Of a stretch of 18,285 bases of DNA, positions 1 through 8,135 are shown one piece after another; the stretch's first letter is position 1; each line of letters begins with the position of its first letter. The notes under the pieces are model-generated. The model ran no database searches and had not been told where the DNA came from. It saw only the letters and a program-made list of their open reading frames with translations. Origin of the DNA: JAHFUI01 sp041485905 (lineage in GTDB: Bacteria; Acidobacteriota; Vicinamibacteria; Vicinamibacterales; CAVVIG01); the NCBI GenBank assembly GCA_041485905.1, contig JBGPKK010000093.1, positions 1 to 18,285 of the forward strand. The letters run 5' to 3'. Position numbers and translations under genes: made by a program.

Positions 1-825
1 CGCCCGCCGCGTGTAGCTGGAGAAGTAGTTGCCGCTGAATTTATTGCCGCCGGTGCGCGGAATGATGTTGATCGACGCGCCGCCCGTTTCGGATTCGCCC
101 AGCGCCCCGGAAATCTGAACGTTGACTTCCTGGGCGTTCGCGATGTAGGCGACATAGCCGCCGGTCATCCCCATGATTCCGGCGCCGCCCCCGGTGTTGA
201 TGATGGTCCCGTCCACCATGACTCGCCCCTGTGTACCGCCATCGACGTCGTTCGCGGCCGTGTGCGAGCTGATGTTGTAGATGTTGTTGTTGCACCAGAC
301 GCCGACGCCGCCCACACAGTCCGCACCGAGGCCGGTGGCTGTCAGCCCCGGTGTCAGCGTCAGCAGGCTTCTCAGGTTGCGCCCCGTCGGCAGGTCCCGT
401 ATCTCGGCAGCGGCAAATGTGGTGACCTGCCGCGCGTTCTGGACGTCCACTACCGGCGTCGCGCCGATCACAGTCACCGTTTCAGAACGCTGGCCGACGG
501 CCATGGTGGCATTGATGTTGGCGGTGAATCCGGTCGTCAACTCAACGTTGTCACGCAGCTGTCTCGAGAACCCTTCCAGCGTGAACGTCACCGTGTAGGT
601 GCCGACAGGCAGTCTGGTAATGCGATATTGCCCAGTGTCATCGGTGGTGGCTGAACGAACCTTCTCGATGAGCGCCGGGCTCGTCACTTCCACGAGCACG
701 CCGGGCATCACCCCACCCGACGAGTCGCGCACCACACCGGCGATCTGGCCGTCCTGGGCAAATGCCGCGGCTGGCAGCAGAATCAGGAACGCAGCGATTG
801 CAACCTTCAGTCTCACGGCACCCAT
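1..825 (-). CDS. TonB-dependent receptor, N-terminal 275 residues (runs off window)
   Basis: This open frame has no stop before the window edge, so only the N-terminal part is seen. The ATG at 825 follows a good ribosome site (GGGAGGA, 7 nt spacing). Residues 1-24 are a Sec signal peptide ending AAAFAQ. Residues about 25-105 form a carboxypeptidase-regulatory-like beta-sandwich (GQIAGVVRDSSGGVMPGVLV, then GQYRITRLPVGTYTVTF). From about 110 comes the plug domain (VTVIGATPVVDVQNAR, EIRDLPTGRNLRSLLTLTPG, VMVDG, and SGALGESETGGASINIIPRTGG). This is the Oar/SusC-like receptor type common in Acidobacteriota, an outer-membrane channel powered by TonB-ExbBD. The substrate cannot be told from this part. 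It diverges from the CRTAC1/TPR cluster, sharing a 171-bp intergenic region. Receptor identity is secure; partnership with the cluster is inference. Confidence 0.92.
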   Translation of the reverse strand, partial: MGAVRLKVAIAAFLILLPAAAFAQDGQIAGVVRDSSGGVMPGVLVEVTSPALIEKVRSATTDDTGQYRITRLPVGTYTVTFTLEGFSRQLRDNVELTTGFTANINATMAVGQRSETVTVIGATPVVDVQNARQVTTFAAAEIRDLPTGRNLRSLLTLTPGLTATGLGADCVGGVGVWCNNNIYNISSHTAANDVDGGTQGRVMVDGTIINTGGGAGIMGMTGGYVAYIANAQEVNVQISGALGESETGGASINIIPRTGGNKFSGNYFSSYTRRA

Positions 826-887
826 TGCGAATCCTCCCGTTCCGGGGCCTCGGCCCCGCGAGGCTGTTTAACGCCAGCGTACAGCAC

Positions 888-916
888 TTGTTACGCCCGC
901 GAACCGACCCTGTCAA
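888..916 (-). promoter_or_regulatory. Sigma70-like promoter for the TonB receptor
   Basis: On the minus strand a perfect TTGACA (911-916) is followed after exactly 17 nt by TAACAA (888-893), a three-of-six match to TATAAT. Transcription would start near 880, leaving a leader of about 55 nt. That leader contains a GGGGCC/GGCCCC inverted repeat (844-857) just upstream of the ribosome site. The -35 and the spacing are good; the -10 is mediocre. Confidence 0.5.
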
Positions 917-996
917 GAAGATTGTAAGAAAATCTGTCATCAGGACCGGGCTATCATTGGCGGCGAGTACGCCGGGCCAGTTCGATTGGACGTGTT

Positions 997-2742
997 ATGG
1001 CGGATGTGCGAACTCGGTATGCGGCGGCGCTCAGAACGTCCCTGCCTCTGCCCGCAGCCGCAATCCTCCTCGCGCTCATCGTCCACGGCGCAACGCTCGC
1101 CGCTCCGCACCGCCAACGACAGCCCGTCCCGGCGGAACTTCCAATGTTCAGAGACGTCGCCGTGTCCGCGGGGCTGGACTTCACTCATGTCAGCGGCGCC
1201 AGCGACCAGAAGTTCCTACCCGAGATCCTCGGATCGGGCGGCCTGTTCTTCGACTTTGATGACGATGGCTGGCTCGACATCTTTCTCGTTGACGGCGGCT
1301 CGTTCGCCGATCCAACCGTCGCCCAACGCGCACGCCATCGGTTGTTCAGGAACCGCGGGAATGGCACGTTTGAGGACGTGACAGCCGCCTCAGGTATCCG
1401 CCATCGCGAGTACGGTATGGGCGCATGCGCGGGCGACTACGACAACGACGGTCGCGTCGACTTGTACATCACCGGCGTCGGCCGCAACGCGCTGTACCGG
1501 AACATGGGTGGCGGCCGTTTTGCCGACGTGACCGATACCGCGGGTGTCGCCTCGCGCGGGTGGGGCACGAGCTGCGCGTTTGCCGATTTCGATCGGGACG
1601 GCCGCCTCGACCTCTTCGTCACCAACTACGTCGACACCACTGGGAGAAAGAACGAGTTCTGCGGAAACGCCGGTCCGCCTCCGATCAGGGATTACTGCCA
1701 TCCGCTCATTTACCCGCCATCACGAAGCATCCTCTATCGAAATACCGGCAAGACGTTCGAGGACATCAGCACGCAGAGCGGGGTGGCGACGGTCCGTGGG
1801 AATGGTCTTGGGGTTGCCGTGACCGACATCGACGACGATGGGTGGCCGGATGTGTTTGTCGCCAACGACGCAACGCCCAATTTCCTCTTTCACAACAACG
1901 GAGACGGTACGTTCACCGAGATGGCGAACCTTGCCGGCGTCGCGGTTGCCGCCGACGGAAAGGTCAGAGCCGGCATGGGGGCAGCGTTTGCTGACTTCAG
2001 TGGCAATGGGCGTCCAGGATTGATCGTGACCAACCACGAGACCGAGATGCACAGCCTCTTCCTCAACGACGGCGGCCGGCTGTTCTCGGACGTCACGGTG
2101 CCGAGCGGCGTTGGACCAGCAACGCGTGCATATGTCGGATTCGGGGTCGTGTTCTTCGACTACGACAACGACACCCGACTCGATGTCGCCATCGCCAACG
2201 GACACGTGATGGCCAATGCGCCGCGACTGCGTGCCGGCGCCAAGTTCGGACAGCGGAATCTGCTCCTGCGTAACACCGGTGAGCGCTTCCAGGATATGAA
2301 GGAGCAGGCGGGCACGGGGTTTTCGCCGGAGATGGTGAGCCGGGCGCTTGCAGCTGGCGACATCGATAACGACGGAGACCTGGATCTGCTGATCACCAAC
2401 AACAACGGCAGGCCGAACCTGTTGCTGAACGAAGGTGGCAGGGCCAACGCCATCCTTGTGCGTACGATAGGGACGAAAAGCAACCGCGACGGCATCGGCA
2501 CACGACTGACGCTGGTCACCGCCGAGCATCGGCAGATCCGCGAAGTGCAGTCCGGATCCAGCTACCTTGCACAAAACGATCTGCGGGCGCACTTCGGTCT
2601 GGGCCAGTCGAATCGGGCCGAACGGCTGGAAATCCGCTGGCCAAGGGGGGCGACTGAAGTCGTCGAGAATCTTCCGGCAAATCATGTCATTACGGTTCGC
2701 GAAGGCAAGGGTGTCGTCAGCCGGGTGCCGTTCCGGCGCTGA
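997..2742 (+). CDS. CRTAC1-like FG-GAP/VCBS propeller protein with ASPIC/UnbV domain (copy A)
   Basis: A 581-residue exported protein. Residues about 12-36 are a hydrophobic signal segment. Seven DxDxDGxxD-type calcium-loop repeats begin at residues 86, 147, 197, 277, 333, 388 and 455, as expected for a seven-bladed FG-GAP/VCBS beta-propeller. The fifth (DFSGNGRPG) has lost most ligand residues. Residues about 495-570 form the ASPIC/UnbV domain (SGSSYLAQNDLRAHFGLG, then LEIRWPRGATEVVENLPAN). Cys144, Cys193, Cys222 and Cys234 are all shared with copy B. The ATG at 997 is the only start that gives a proper signal peptide, although its ribosome site is weak. It is the first gene of a same-strand cluster with TPR-A. 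Family members bind calcium and are mostly of unknown function; a substrate cannot be inferred. Confidence 0.9.
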   Translation: MADVRTRYAAALRTSLPLPAAAILLALIVHGATLAAPHRQRQPVPAELPMFRDVAVSAGLDFTHVSGASDQKFLPEILGSGGLFFDFDDDGWLDIFLVDGGSFADPTVAQRARHRLFRNRGNGTFEDVTAASGIRHREYGMGACAGDYDNDGRVDLYITGVGRNALYRNMGGGRFADVTDTAGVASRGWGTSCAFADFDRDGRLDLFVTNYVDTTGRKNEFCGNAGPPPIRDYCHPLIYPPSRSILYRNTGKTFEDISTQSGVATVRGNGLGVAVTDIDDDGWPDVFVANDATPNFLFHNNGDGTFTEMANLAGVAVAADGKVRAGMGAAFADFSGNGRPGLIVTNHETEMHSLFLNDGGRLFSDVTVPSGVGPATRAYVGFGVVFFDYDNDTRLDVAIANGHVMANAPRLRAGAKFGQRNLLLRNTGERFQDMKEQAGTGFSPEMVSRALAAGDIDNDGDLDLLITNNNGRPNLLLNEGGRANAILVRTIGTKSNRDGIGTRLTLVTAEHRQIREVQSGSSYLAQNDLRAHFGLGQSNRAERLEIRWPRGATEVVENLPANHVITVREGKGVVSRVPFRR

Positions 2743-4780
2743 GCGACCAGGCCTGCCTCGCCGAAGCGTCGCATGCGAAGCTCCGGCGAGGCGAAGGCTG
2801 GTCACGCGTTCAGCCGGCGCCCGCCCGGCGTCAGTGCTCGTGTCGACGCTGCTCCTGGTGTTGCTGGCCGTCCCGTCGAACGCCTTCGCCCAGCGCGACG
2901 CGTTCTTCTCCGCACTCCTGGAGTTCTATAAAACGCTTGGCGGTGTCTACGGCGACGAGGGACCGCGGCTGGTGGCGCACCTGGGGGCAATATCGACGGG
3001 GCTGGAGCGGTGGGACTACGAGATCCGCACTGCCGAAAGAGAACTGCGGCCACGGTTGAACGGACGGGACCGACAGACGGAGTTGCAGGTCCATACGCTG
3101 CTCGCATCGTTGTACATGGAGCGTGGCCGCTTCGACGATGCGCTGCGCGAGTTTGACGAAGACCTGCGGATCGATCCTCGTCGCGCCGCGTTTCACCGGT
3201 ACAAGGGCCTTATTCATCAGGTTGAGGGGCGACCCGCCGAAGCCGCGGACGCATTCCGCGCTGCCTGGCTCCTCGACCCTGCCGATCCCCAGAACGCGTA
3301 TCGACTCCTGGCCTTCAGGTCCGCTCAGACGACGCCACAGGAGAACGAACGCGCACTCGAGACGCTAGCAAGTGTCGAACGCGATTTGATCAAGGGAAGA
3401 GGGCCGCGCCTGGCGGCGCCGTTCACGACCGTGAGCGGCATCGTCGATGACGCAGGCGGCGCGATGGCGTTCGTGCCCGCCGCCTACGCGCGCGGCTTCT
3501 CGCTCGTGTTGAAGGGCGAACTCGATTCGGGGCTCGCTAGGTTGCGTGCGGCGGTGGCCGCCGATCCGCTGGTCATCGATGCGTCCCGAAAGGCGGAGAC
3601 GATGACGCGGGGCATCACCGCCTTGCGGCAGGGGCTCCTCGCAGGTGCGATTGAACAGTTCGAGGCCACCGCCGCAGTGATCGGCGATTCAGCCGAGGCG
3701 CACCGCATGCTCGGGACTGCCTATGGTGTGAATGGCGACGTCACCAAGAGCCTCCAGCATTTGCGCCAGGCTGTGCGCCTGAATGCTCGCGACGAACGCT
3801 CCTGGCTTGCACTGGTGCGGACGCTCGACGAGTCCAACGCGTCAGGAGAAGCGGAGGAGGCCGTTCGTGCGGCAATCGCCGAACTTCCTGACGCCGGAGC
3901 GCTCCGCTGGCAACTGGCAACCATCGCCGCGAAACGTCAGCGGACGAATGAAGCCGATCTCGCGTGGATGACCGCGATCGATCAGTACGTTGTCCTCGTA
4001 GGACGAGGCGAGCTGCACACCCTGCTCGCGAAGCTCGCGCAAACCCATTTGGACTACCAGCGCGCCATCGGTCTGCTGGAGCGCGCTGCCGCGCTGATCC
4101 CCAATAACAAGGGCGCGCACAAGAGCCTGGCGCGCGCGTACATCGACGACGGGCGCGACAGTGAAGGGTATGCGGAACTGGTGGTGGCGTTGATGATAGA
4201 TCCGGATGACGTGGAAACACTGACCGGAATCGGACGTGTGCACGTGGCGGCCGGCCGCGTCCCAGAGTCGATTGAGACCTTGGAACGCGCAGTCGCCATC
4301 GATCGGGCCAACCAGCCGGCAGTACATGCGCTTGGCGACGCATTGGTCCGCGCGGGAAAAACCGCCGAGGGACAAGAGTGGCTTCAGGAATCCGACCGGC
4401 TTCGCGCCCGGTCAATCGACGAGGAACGGCTTCTGCGAACGATTGCGATACTCACGCTGCAGGGCGAGGTCCGCAGCGGCGAGGGTGATTACGCCGGGGC
4501 GATCGATCTCTGGGACCAGATCATCCAGTTGCGGCCCGGAAGTGCTTCGAGTCACCTGCGGCTGGCGGACGCCCTGGTTGCCGCCCAACGTCTCGACGAA
4601 GCAGCAAAGACATATCAGACTGCGATTTCACTGGGCGCGGGCGCCGACGCCCGTCGCCGCCTGGCCGAGGTGCACGACGCCCTCGGCCGCAACGCCGAGA
4701 GTGTTCGCGAGCGCGCAACCTATGTCCAGCAGCGGCTGGAAGAACTCCAGCGGCGAGCCGCAGATGGGCCCGCGCGGTAG
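2711..4780 (+). CDS. Exported TPR-repeat protein A
   Basis: A long helical-repeat protein, probably secreted or periplasmic. A signal core (SVLVSTLLLVLLAVPSNAFA) ends near base 2890. Many TPR units follow, for example LQVHTLLASLYMERGRFDDA, AHRMLGTAYGVNGDVTKSLQ, AHKSLARAYIDDGRDSEGYA and VHALGDALVRAGKTAEGQEW. TPRs scaffold protein-protein contacts, so a partner such as the adjacent CRTAC1 protein is plausible. The start is uncertain. GTG 2711 has GAAGG 5 nt upstream but gives a signal n-region of about 40 residues encoded by a repeat-like hairpin. ATG 2687 has no ribosome site. GTG 2834 and CTG 2798 would give a normal-length signal peptide, and CTG 2798 also has GAGG 6 nt upstream. The frame stays open far into the previous gene, but that part is a shadow. 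The C-terminal half resembles TPR-B. Confidence 0.85.
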   Translation: MSSAGCRSGAERPGLPRRSVACEAPARRRLVTRSAGARPASVLVSTLLLVLLAVPSNAFAQRDAFFSALLEFYKTLGGVYGDEGPRLVAHLGAISTGLERWDYEIRTAERELRPRLNGRDRQTELQVHTLLASLYMERGRFDDALREFDEDLRIDPRRAAFHRYKGLIHQVEGRPAEAADAFRAAWLLDPADPQNAYRLLAFRSAQTTPQENERALETLASVERDLIKGRGPRLAAPFTTVSGIVDDAGGAMAFVPAAYARGFSLVLKGELDSGLARLRAAVAADPLVIDASRKAETMTRGITALRQGLLAGAIEQFEATAAVIGDSAEAHRMLGTAYGVNGDVTKSLQHLRQAVRLNARDERSWLALVRTLDESNASGEAEEAVRAAIAELPDAGALRWQLATIAAKRQRTNEADLAWMTAIDQYVVLVGRGELHTLLAKLAQTHLDYQRAIGLLERAAALIPNNKGAHKSLARAYIDDGRDSEGYAELVVALMIDPDDVETLTGIGRVHVAAGRVPESIETLERAVAIDRANQPAVHALGDALVRAGKTAEGQEWLQESDRLRARSIDEERLLRTIAILTLQGEVRSGEGDYAGAIDLWDQIIQLRPGSASSHLRLADALVAAQRLDEAAKTYQTAISLGAGADARRRLAEVHDALGRNAESVRERATYVQQRLEELQRRAADGPAR
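2745..2803. repeat. REP-like imperfect hairpin after CRTAC1-A
   Basis: Two nucleotides after the CRTAC1-A stop, an outer stem GACCAG (2745-2750) / CTGGTC (2798-2803) and an inner stem GCCTCGCCG (2755-2763) / CGGCGAGGC (2784-2792) can fold together, with a short bulge between them and about 20 nt in the loop. A sequence of similar character (CCTCCGC..GAAGGCTGG..) lies at about 9494-9567, which suggests a dispersed family. It could stabilise or end the CRTAC1-A message and hide the TPR-A start region. Confidence 0.5.
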
Positions 4781-4877
4781 CGAGGTTAAAGGAGCGTCAA
4801 CCGGGACAAGTCAAGCACCTGCGGCGCTGGTTGCGCCTTCGTGGACGTCACCCGGAATTGGTGTCAAGATTGCGGCG

Positions 4878-5921
4878 ATGACGCGTCTCGTTGTGACGAC
4901 GGCGTGCGTCGGTTTCTGCCTCGCTGTCTGGCCGCGTCCAGCGGCCGCTCAAAAGCAGCTGTTCATCAAGGGACTGGACGAACTGACCCAGGCGATGGTG
5001 GCGACACCGGCGGACGAGGGACGCGTGCGCGCCGCCATCGACACGATGGCAGAAGGCCTCGCGGGGTGGGACCGCCGGACTCCGCCAGCTGACCCCGGCC
5101 TGCTCGACGACAACGTCTCCACCGCGGTGCTCCCGCTCGCGGCGTATGCGGACGGCTTCGGCCGGATCATCCGCGGCGACTACACCGGGGCGATTTCGTC
5201 GCTGCGCCGCGCGGCGGCGACGACGACCGACGAACGCACGCGCCTGGTCACCGCCGGCCTGCTCGTCGAGGCGGGACGCCGTGAGGACGCCGAGCGGGTG
5301 CTGCTGACCATTGTCGACACGTGGCCGGAATCAGCCATCGCCCGTTGGTGGCTCGGACGCCTGTACGACGCACTCAACCGGGTGGCTGATGCGCGGCGCG
5401 AGTACGAGGCGGTCCTCCCGGTGGCGCTGGCCGGACGCGGGCAGCTCTATGCGGCGATCGGCCGGCTGGCCCGTGTGCAGGGTGACTTTGCCGGCGCCCT
5501 GGACGCATTCACACGGCGCGTGCAGGTCTCTCCCAACGATCCAGGCGCGCACAAGGACCTCGCCCGGCTCCTGCTCGATCACGATCGCTCCGAGGCGGCG
5601 CTCACGGAGTACGCCGCCGCCCTGAAGATCGATCCGCGCGACGCCGAGACCCACGCCGTCATCGGCCAGATCCACCTCGATGCCGGTCGTCCCGCCGAGG
5701 CGATCCCGGCGCTCCGACGGGCTCTCGACCTGATGCCCGAGCAACATGAAACGCGATACGCACTCGCCATCGCGTTGAAGCAGGCCGGGCATGCCGAAGA
5801 AGCGGCGCGAGAACTGCAACTGTTCGAGCGTGCCAGCAAGATGTCCGTAGAAGATCGGCGCCGCACGATCGCAGACGACGTGCAACGCTTGGAAGCCGCT
5901 CGCTCGGGCGCGGGACGATGA
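4878..5921 (+). CDS. Exported TPR-repeat protein B
   Basis: A 347-residue protein with a clean Sec signal peptide (about residues 1-24, ending PRPAAAQ). TPR units follow, for example YAAIGRLARVQGDFAGALDA, AHKDLARLLLDHDRSEAALT, THAVIGQIHLDAGRPAEAIP and TRYALAIALKQAGHAEEAAR. ATG 4878 is chosen because the signal peptide starts there; the frame is open far upstream (to 4236) but that is the shadow of TPR-A. No strong ribosome site precedes it. AAAGGAG at about 4789-4795 is too far away to serve this ATG. It shares ordered similarity with TPR-A, including an AAYADGF / AAYARGF segment and the last three or four repeats, so the two look paralogous, with A carrying an additional C-terminal stretch. 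Its TGA lies within the ATGA overlap with CRTAC1-B, indicating translational coupling. Confidence 0.9.
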   Translation: MTRLVVTTACVGFCLAVWPRPAAAQKQLFIKGLDELTQAMVATPADEGRVRAAIDTMAEGLAGWDRRTPPADPGLLDDNVSTAVLPLAAYADGFGRIIRGDYTGAISSLRRAAATTTDERTRLVTAGLLVEAGRREDAERVLLTIVDTWPESAIARWWLGRLYDALNRVADARREYEAVLPVALAGRGQLYAAIGRLARVQGDFAGALDAFTRRVQVSPNDPGAHKDLARLLLDHDRSEAALTEYAAALKIDPRDAETHAVIGQIHLDAGRPAEAIPALRRALDLMPEQHETRYALAIALKQAGHAEEAARELQLFERASKMSVEDRRRTIADDVQRLEAARSGAGR

Positions 5922-7615
5922 CGCGGCGCTCGGCCGGCGCTGGCGCGGTCGCCGCCGTGCTGGCATGCGGTCTCGTCGTGTCTGGAGCGCCGGAGACGAT
6001 CCGATTCACCGATGTGACACGTGAGGCGGGCATCGACTTTCTCCACGTCAACGGATCGAGCCCGGACAAGCATCTCGTCGAGACGATGGGGTCGGGCGGT
6101 CTCTTCTTCGATTACGACAACGACGGCTGGATCGACATCTTCCTCGTCGATGGCGGCTCGCTGGCCGATCCGGCTGTTGACCGGAAAGCCCGGCCCCGCC
6201 TGTACCGTAACCGCGGAAATGGTACGTTCGAAGACACGACGGCGCGGTCGAACATCCGGCACACCGGATACGGGATGGGCGCCTGCGCCGGCGACGTCGA
6301 CAACGACGGGTGGATCGATCTCTACGTCACGGGCTTCGGCGGTAACGTCCTCTATCGCAACCGCGGCGACGGGACCTTCGTCGACGTGACCAGGTCGGCC
6401 GGCGTGGGCTCGTCGCAGTGGAGCGCGAGCTGTGCGTTTGCCGATCTCGACAAAGACGGCGATCTGGATCTCTTCGTCACGAACTACGTGGACCTGGACC
6501 CCAGGCGCTCGCCGTTCTGCGGCAACGCGCTGGGCACTCGCTTCTACTGTCATCCGCTCAATTACAGCTCGCTGCCGAACACGCTCTATCGGAACGACGG
6601 CCACGGCATCTTCACCGACGTCAGTGTCCCATCAGGCATCGCCGCCTATCGCGGCAACAGCCTCGGCGTCGTCATTACCGACTACGACGGCGACTCCTGG
6701 CCCGACATCTTCGTCGCCAACGACAGCGTCCCCAACTTTCTGTTTCGCAACACACACGATCTCCGTTTCGTGGAGGCCGCGCTCGGCGCCGGCGTCGCTG
6801 TCGCGACCGACGGCAAGGCGCGGGCGGGCATGGGCGTCGATGCGGGCGACTACGACGGCGACGGCCGCCCCGATCTCGTTGTCACCAACCTCGACTTCGA
6901 GACCGACAGCCTGTTCCGGAACCTCGGCAACGGGCTGTTCGCGCATGCGACCGGCGAGGGCGGCATCGGGTTCGCCACGCTGCCGTTCGTCGGCTTCGGG
7001 GTCGCCTTCCTGGACGCCGACAACGATGGACAGCTCGACCTGGCGATCGCCAACGGTCACCTCTTCGACAACGCGCCGCTGTTCCGATCTGGTGCGACCT
7101 ACGCGCAGCGCAAGCTGCTGTTCCGCAACACGACCGGGCGCCGCTTCATCGAGATTGGCCGCACGGCCGGGCCAGGCTTTGCGTTGGAGAAGGTCGGGCG
7201 GGCGCTCGCGTACGGCGATATCGACAACGACGGTGACCTGGATCTGCTCGTAACCAACAACGGCCAGACCGCGGACCTGCTGCGCAACGACGGCGGCCAT
7301 TCCGGCTCATCGATGCTCGTCCGTGTGCTTGCGGCCCCCGGCAACCAGAACGCCAACCGGGACGCGATCGGGGCCGTGATCCGTCTGACGACGGGGTCCC
7401 GCACGCAGGTCCGCGAGATTAGGGCCGGCTCGAGCTACCTGGCGCAGAACGACCTGCGGGCACACTTCGGGCTCGGCGGGGCGACACGCGCCGACCGAAT
7501 CGACATCCTCTGGCCCTCGGGCCGGACCGAGGTCCTCCGGAACGTGGCTGTGAACCAGATCGTCACGGTCGGCGAAGGCCGAGGCATCGTGCGCACCTCG
7601 CCGCTCGTTCGCTGA
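5918..7615 (+). CDS. CRTAC1-like FG-GAP/VCBS propeller protein with ASPIC/UnbV domain (copy B)
   Basis: A 565-residue paralogue of copy A with a signal peptide (about residues 1-24). All seven calcium-loop motifs are well formed, for example DYDNDGWID at 66, DVDNDGWID at 127 and DLDKDGDLD at 177, then DYDGDSWPD, DYDGDGRPD, DADNDGQLD and DIDNDGDLD. The ASPIC/UnbV domain is at the C-terminus (SYLAQNDLRAHFGLGG, then DILWPSGRTEVLRNVAVNQ). Cys123, Cys172, Cys201 and Cys211 match the four cysteines of copy A. The ATG overlaps the TPR-B stop in ATGA, so the two are translated as a coupled pair. It is the last gene of the cluster. Extracytoplasmic, calcium-stabilised and possibly partnered with the TPR proteins; molecular activity unknown. 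Confidence 0.92.
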   Translation: MTRRSAGAGAVAAVLACGLVVSGAPETIRFTDVTREAGIDFLHVNGSSPDKHLVETMGSGGLFFDYDNDGWIDIFLVDGGSLADPAVDRKARPRLYRNRGNGTFEDTTARSNIRHTGYGMGACAGDVDNDGWIDLYVTGFGGNVLYRNRGDGTFVDVTRSAGVGSSQWSASCAFADLDKDGDLDLFVTNYVDLDPRRSPFCGNALGTRFYCHPLNYSSLPNTLYRNDGHGIFTDVSVPSGIAAYRGNSLGVVITDYDGDSWPDIFVANDSVPNFLFRNTHDLRFVEAALGAGVAVATDGKARAGMGVDAGDYDGDGRPDLVVTNLDFETDSLFRNLGNGLFAHATGEGGIGFATLPFVGFGVAFLDADNDGQLDLAIANGHLFDNAPLFRSGATYAQRKLLFRNTTGRRFIEIGRTAGPGFALEKVGRALAYGDIDNDGDLDLLVTNNGQTADLLRNDGGHSGSSMLVRVLAAPGNQNANRDAIGAVIRLTTGSRTQVREIRAGSSYLAQNDLRAHFGLGGATRADRIDILWPSGRTEVLRNVAVNQIVTVGEGRGIVRTSPLVR

Positions 7616-7625
7616 ACCAGACGAT

Positions 7626-7647
7626 AGGAAGCATTAAGGAAGCATTA
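7626..7647. repeat. Perfect 11-bp tandem repeat
   Basis: AGGAAGCATTA occurs twice head to tail directly downstream of CRTAC1-B. No function is evident. Confidence 0.6.
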
Positions 7648-7744
7648 GCGGGGTGTCGGGGGTTGACGGAATGTCTCTTCTCAGACCCGCCCGCGCCCAC
7701 AGCCATGTGACCGCTGGCCCCGCTCGTGGCGGAGTGGGCCGAGT

Positions 7745-8055
7745 AACGGCGCGCGGAAGGAGATGGCCTTCTATCGCCGAATGCAGGGCCGCTACGGCCT
7801 CGCGCTCGACAATCGGCGGCTGTAACGAAGCTCGACTGGATCACGTGGACCGCGACGCTCACGGGATCGCGCGCCGACTTCGAGGCGCTCGTCGCGCCGG
7901 TTTTCGATTTCCTGAACGCGTCGCCGCATCGGGTGCCGATGAGCGACTGGTACTGGACGCACGACGCGACGAAGACAGGCTTTCAGGCGCACTCGGTCGT
8001 GGGCGGCGTCTTGCTGAGGCTGCTCTACGACGACGGCGTGTGGAAGAAGTGGGCT
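7745..8055 (+). pseudogene. C-terminal relic of a glutaminase-type protein (DUF4965/DUF1793 family)
   Basis: Two adjacent frames together read as the end of a GtaA-like family member. The first is KEMAFYRRMQGRYGLALDNR. A shift at about 7815-7820 then leads into TKLDWITWTATLTGSRADFE, followed by a fragment containing DWYWTHDATKTGFQAHSVVG and ending WKKWA. The family motif 'YG.pLD.R...TKlDW..WtAtl' followed by a GFQARSVVGG-like segment is what I recognise. Everything upstream of about 7745 is missing or unrecognisable, a frame change splits the fragment, and no start codon or ribosome site fits. Intact proteins are exported and several hundred residues longer. This is a gene relic, not a functional enzyme. 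Confidence 0.65.
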
Positions 8056-8135
8056 TTGGCCTGGCTATCGCCGTCAGGCGTAACGTCCGCGCCACGGGTG
8101 GCAACCAGGCCCCCGCTCTCACAAAGGAGAATGCA

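Noticed and set aside
1720..2805. 361-residue minus-strand frame
   Set aside because: It is antisense to CRTAC1-A, which has clear family motifs; the minus frame has no recognisable motif.
3741..4415. Arg-rich minus-strand frames under TPR-A
   Set aside because: Composition is that of a high-GC antisense shadow, with no ribosome site.
4236..4877. Upstream extension of the TPR-B frame
   Set aside because: It lies inside TPR-A in another frame; the signal peptide at 4878 sets the start.
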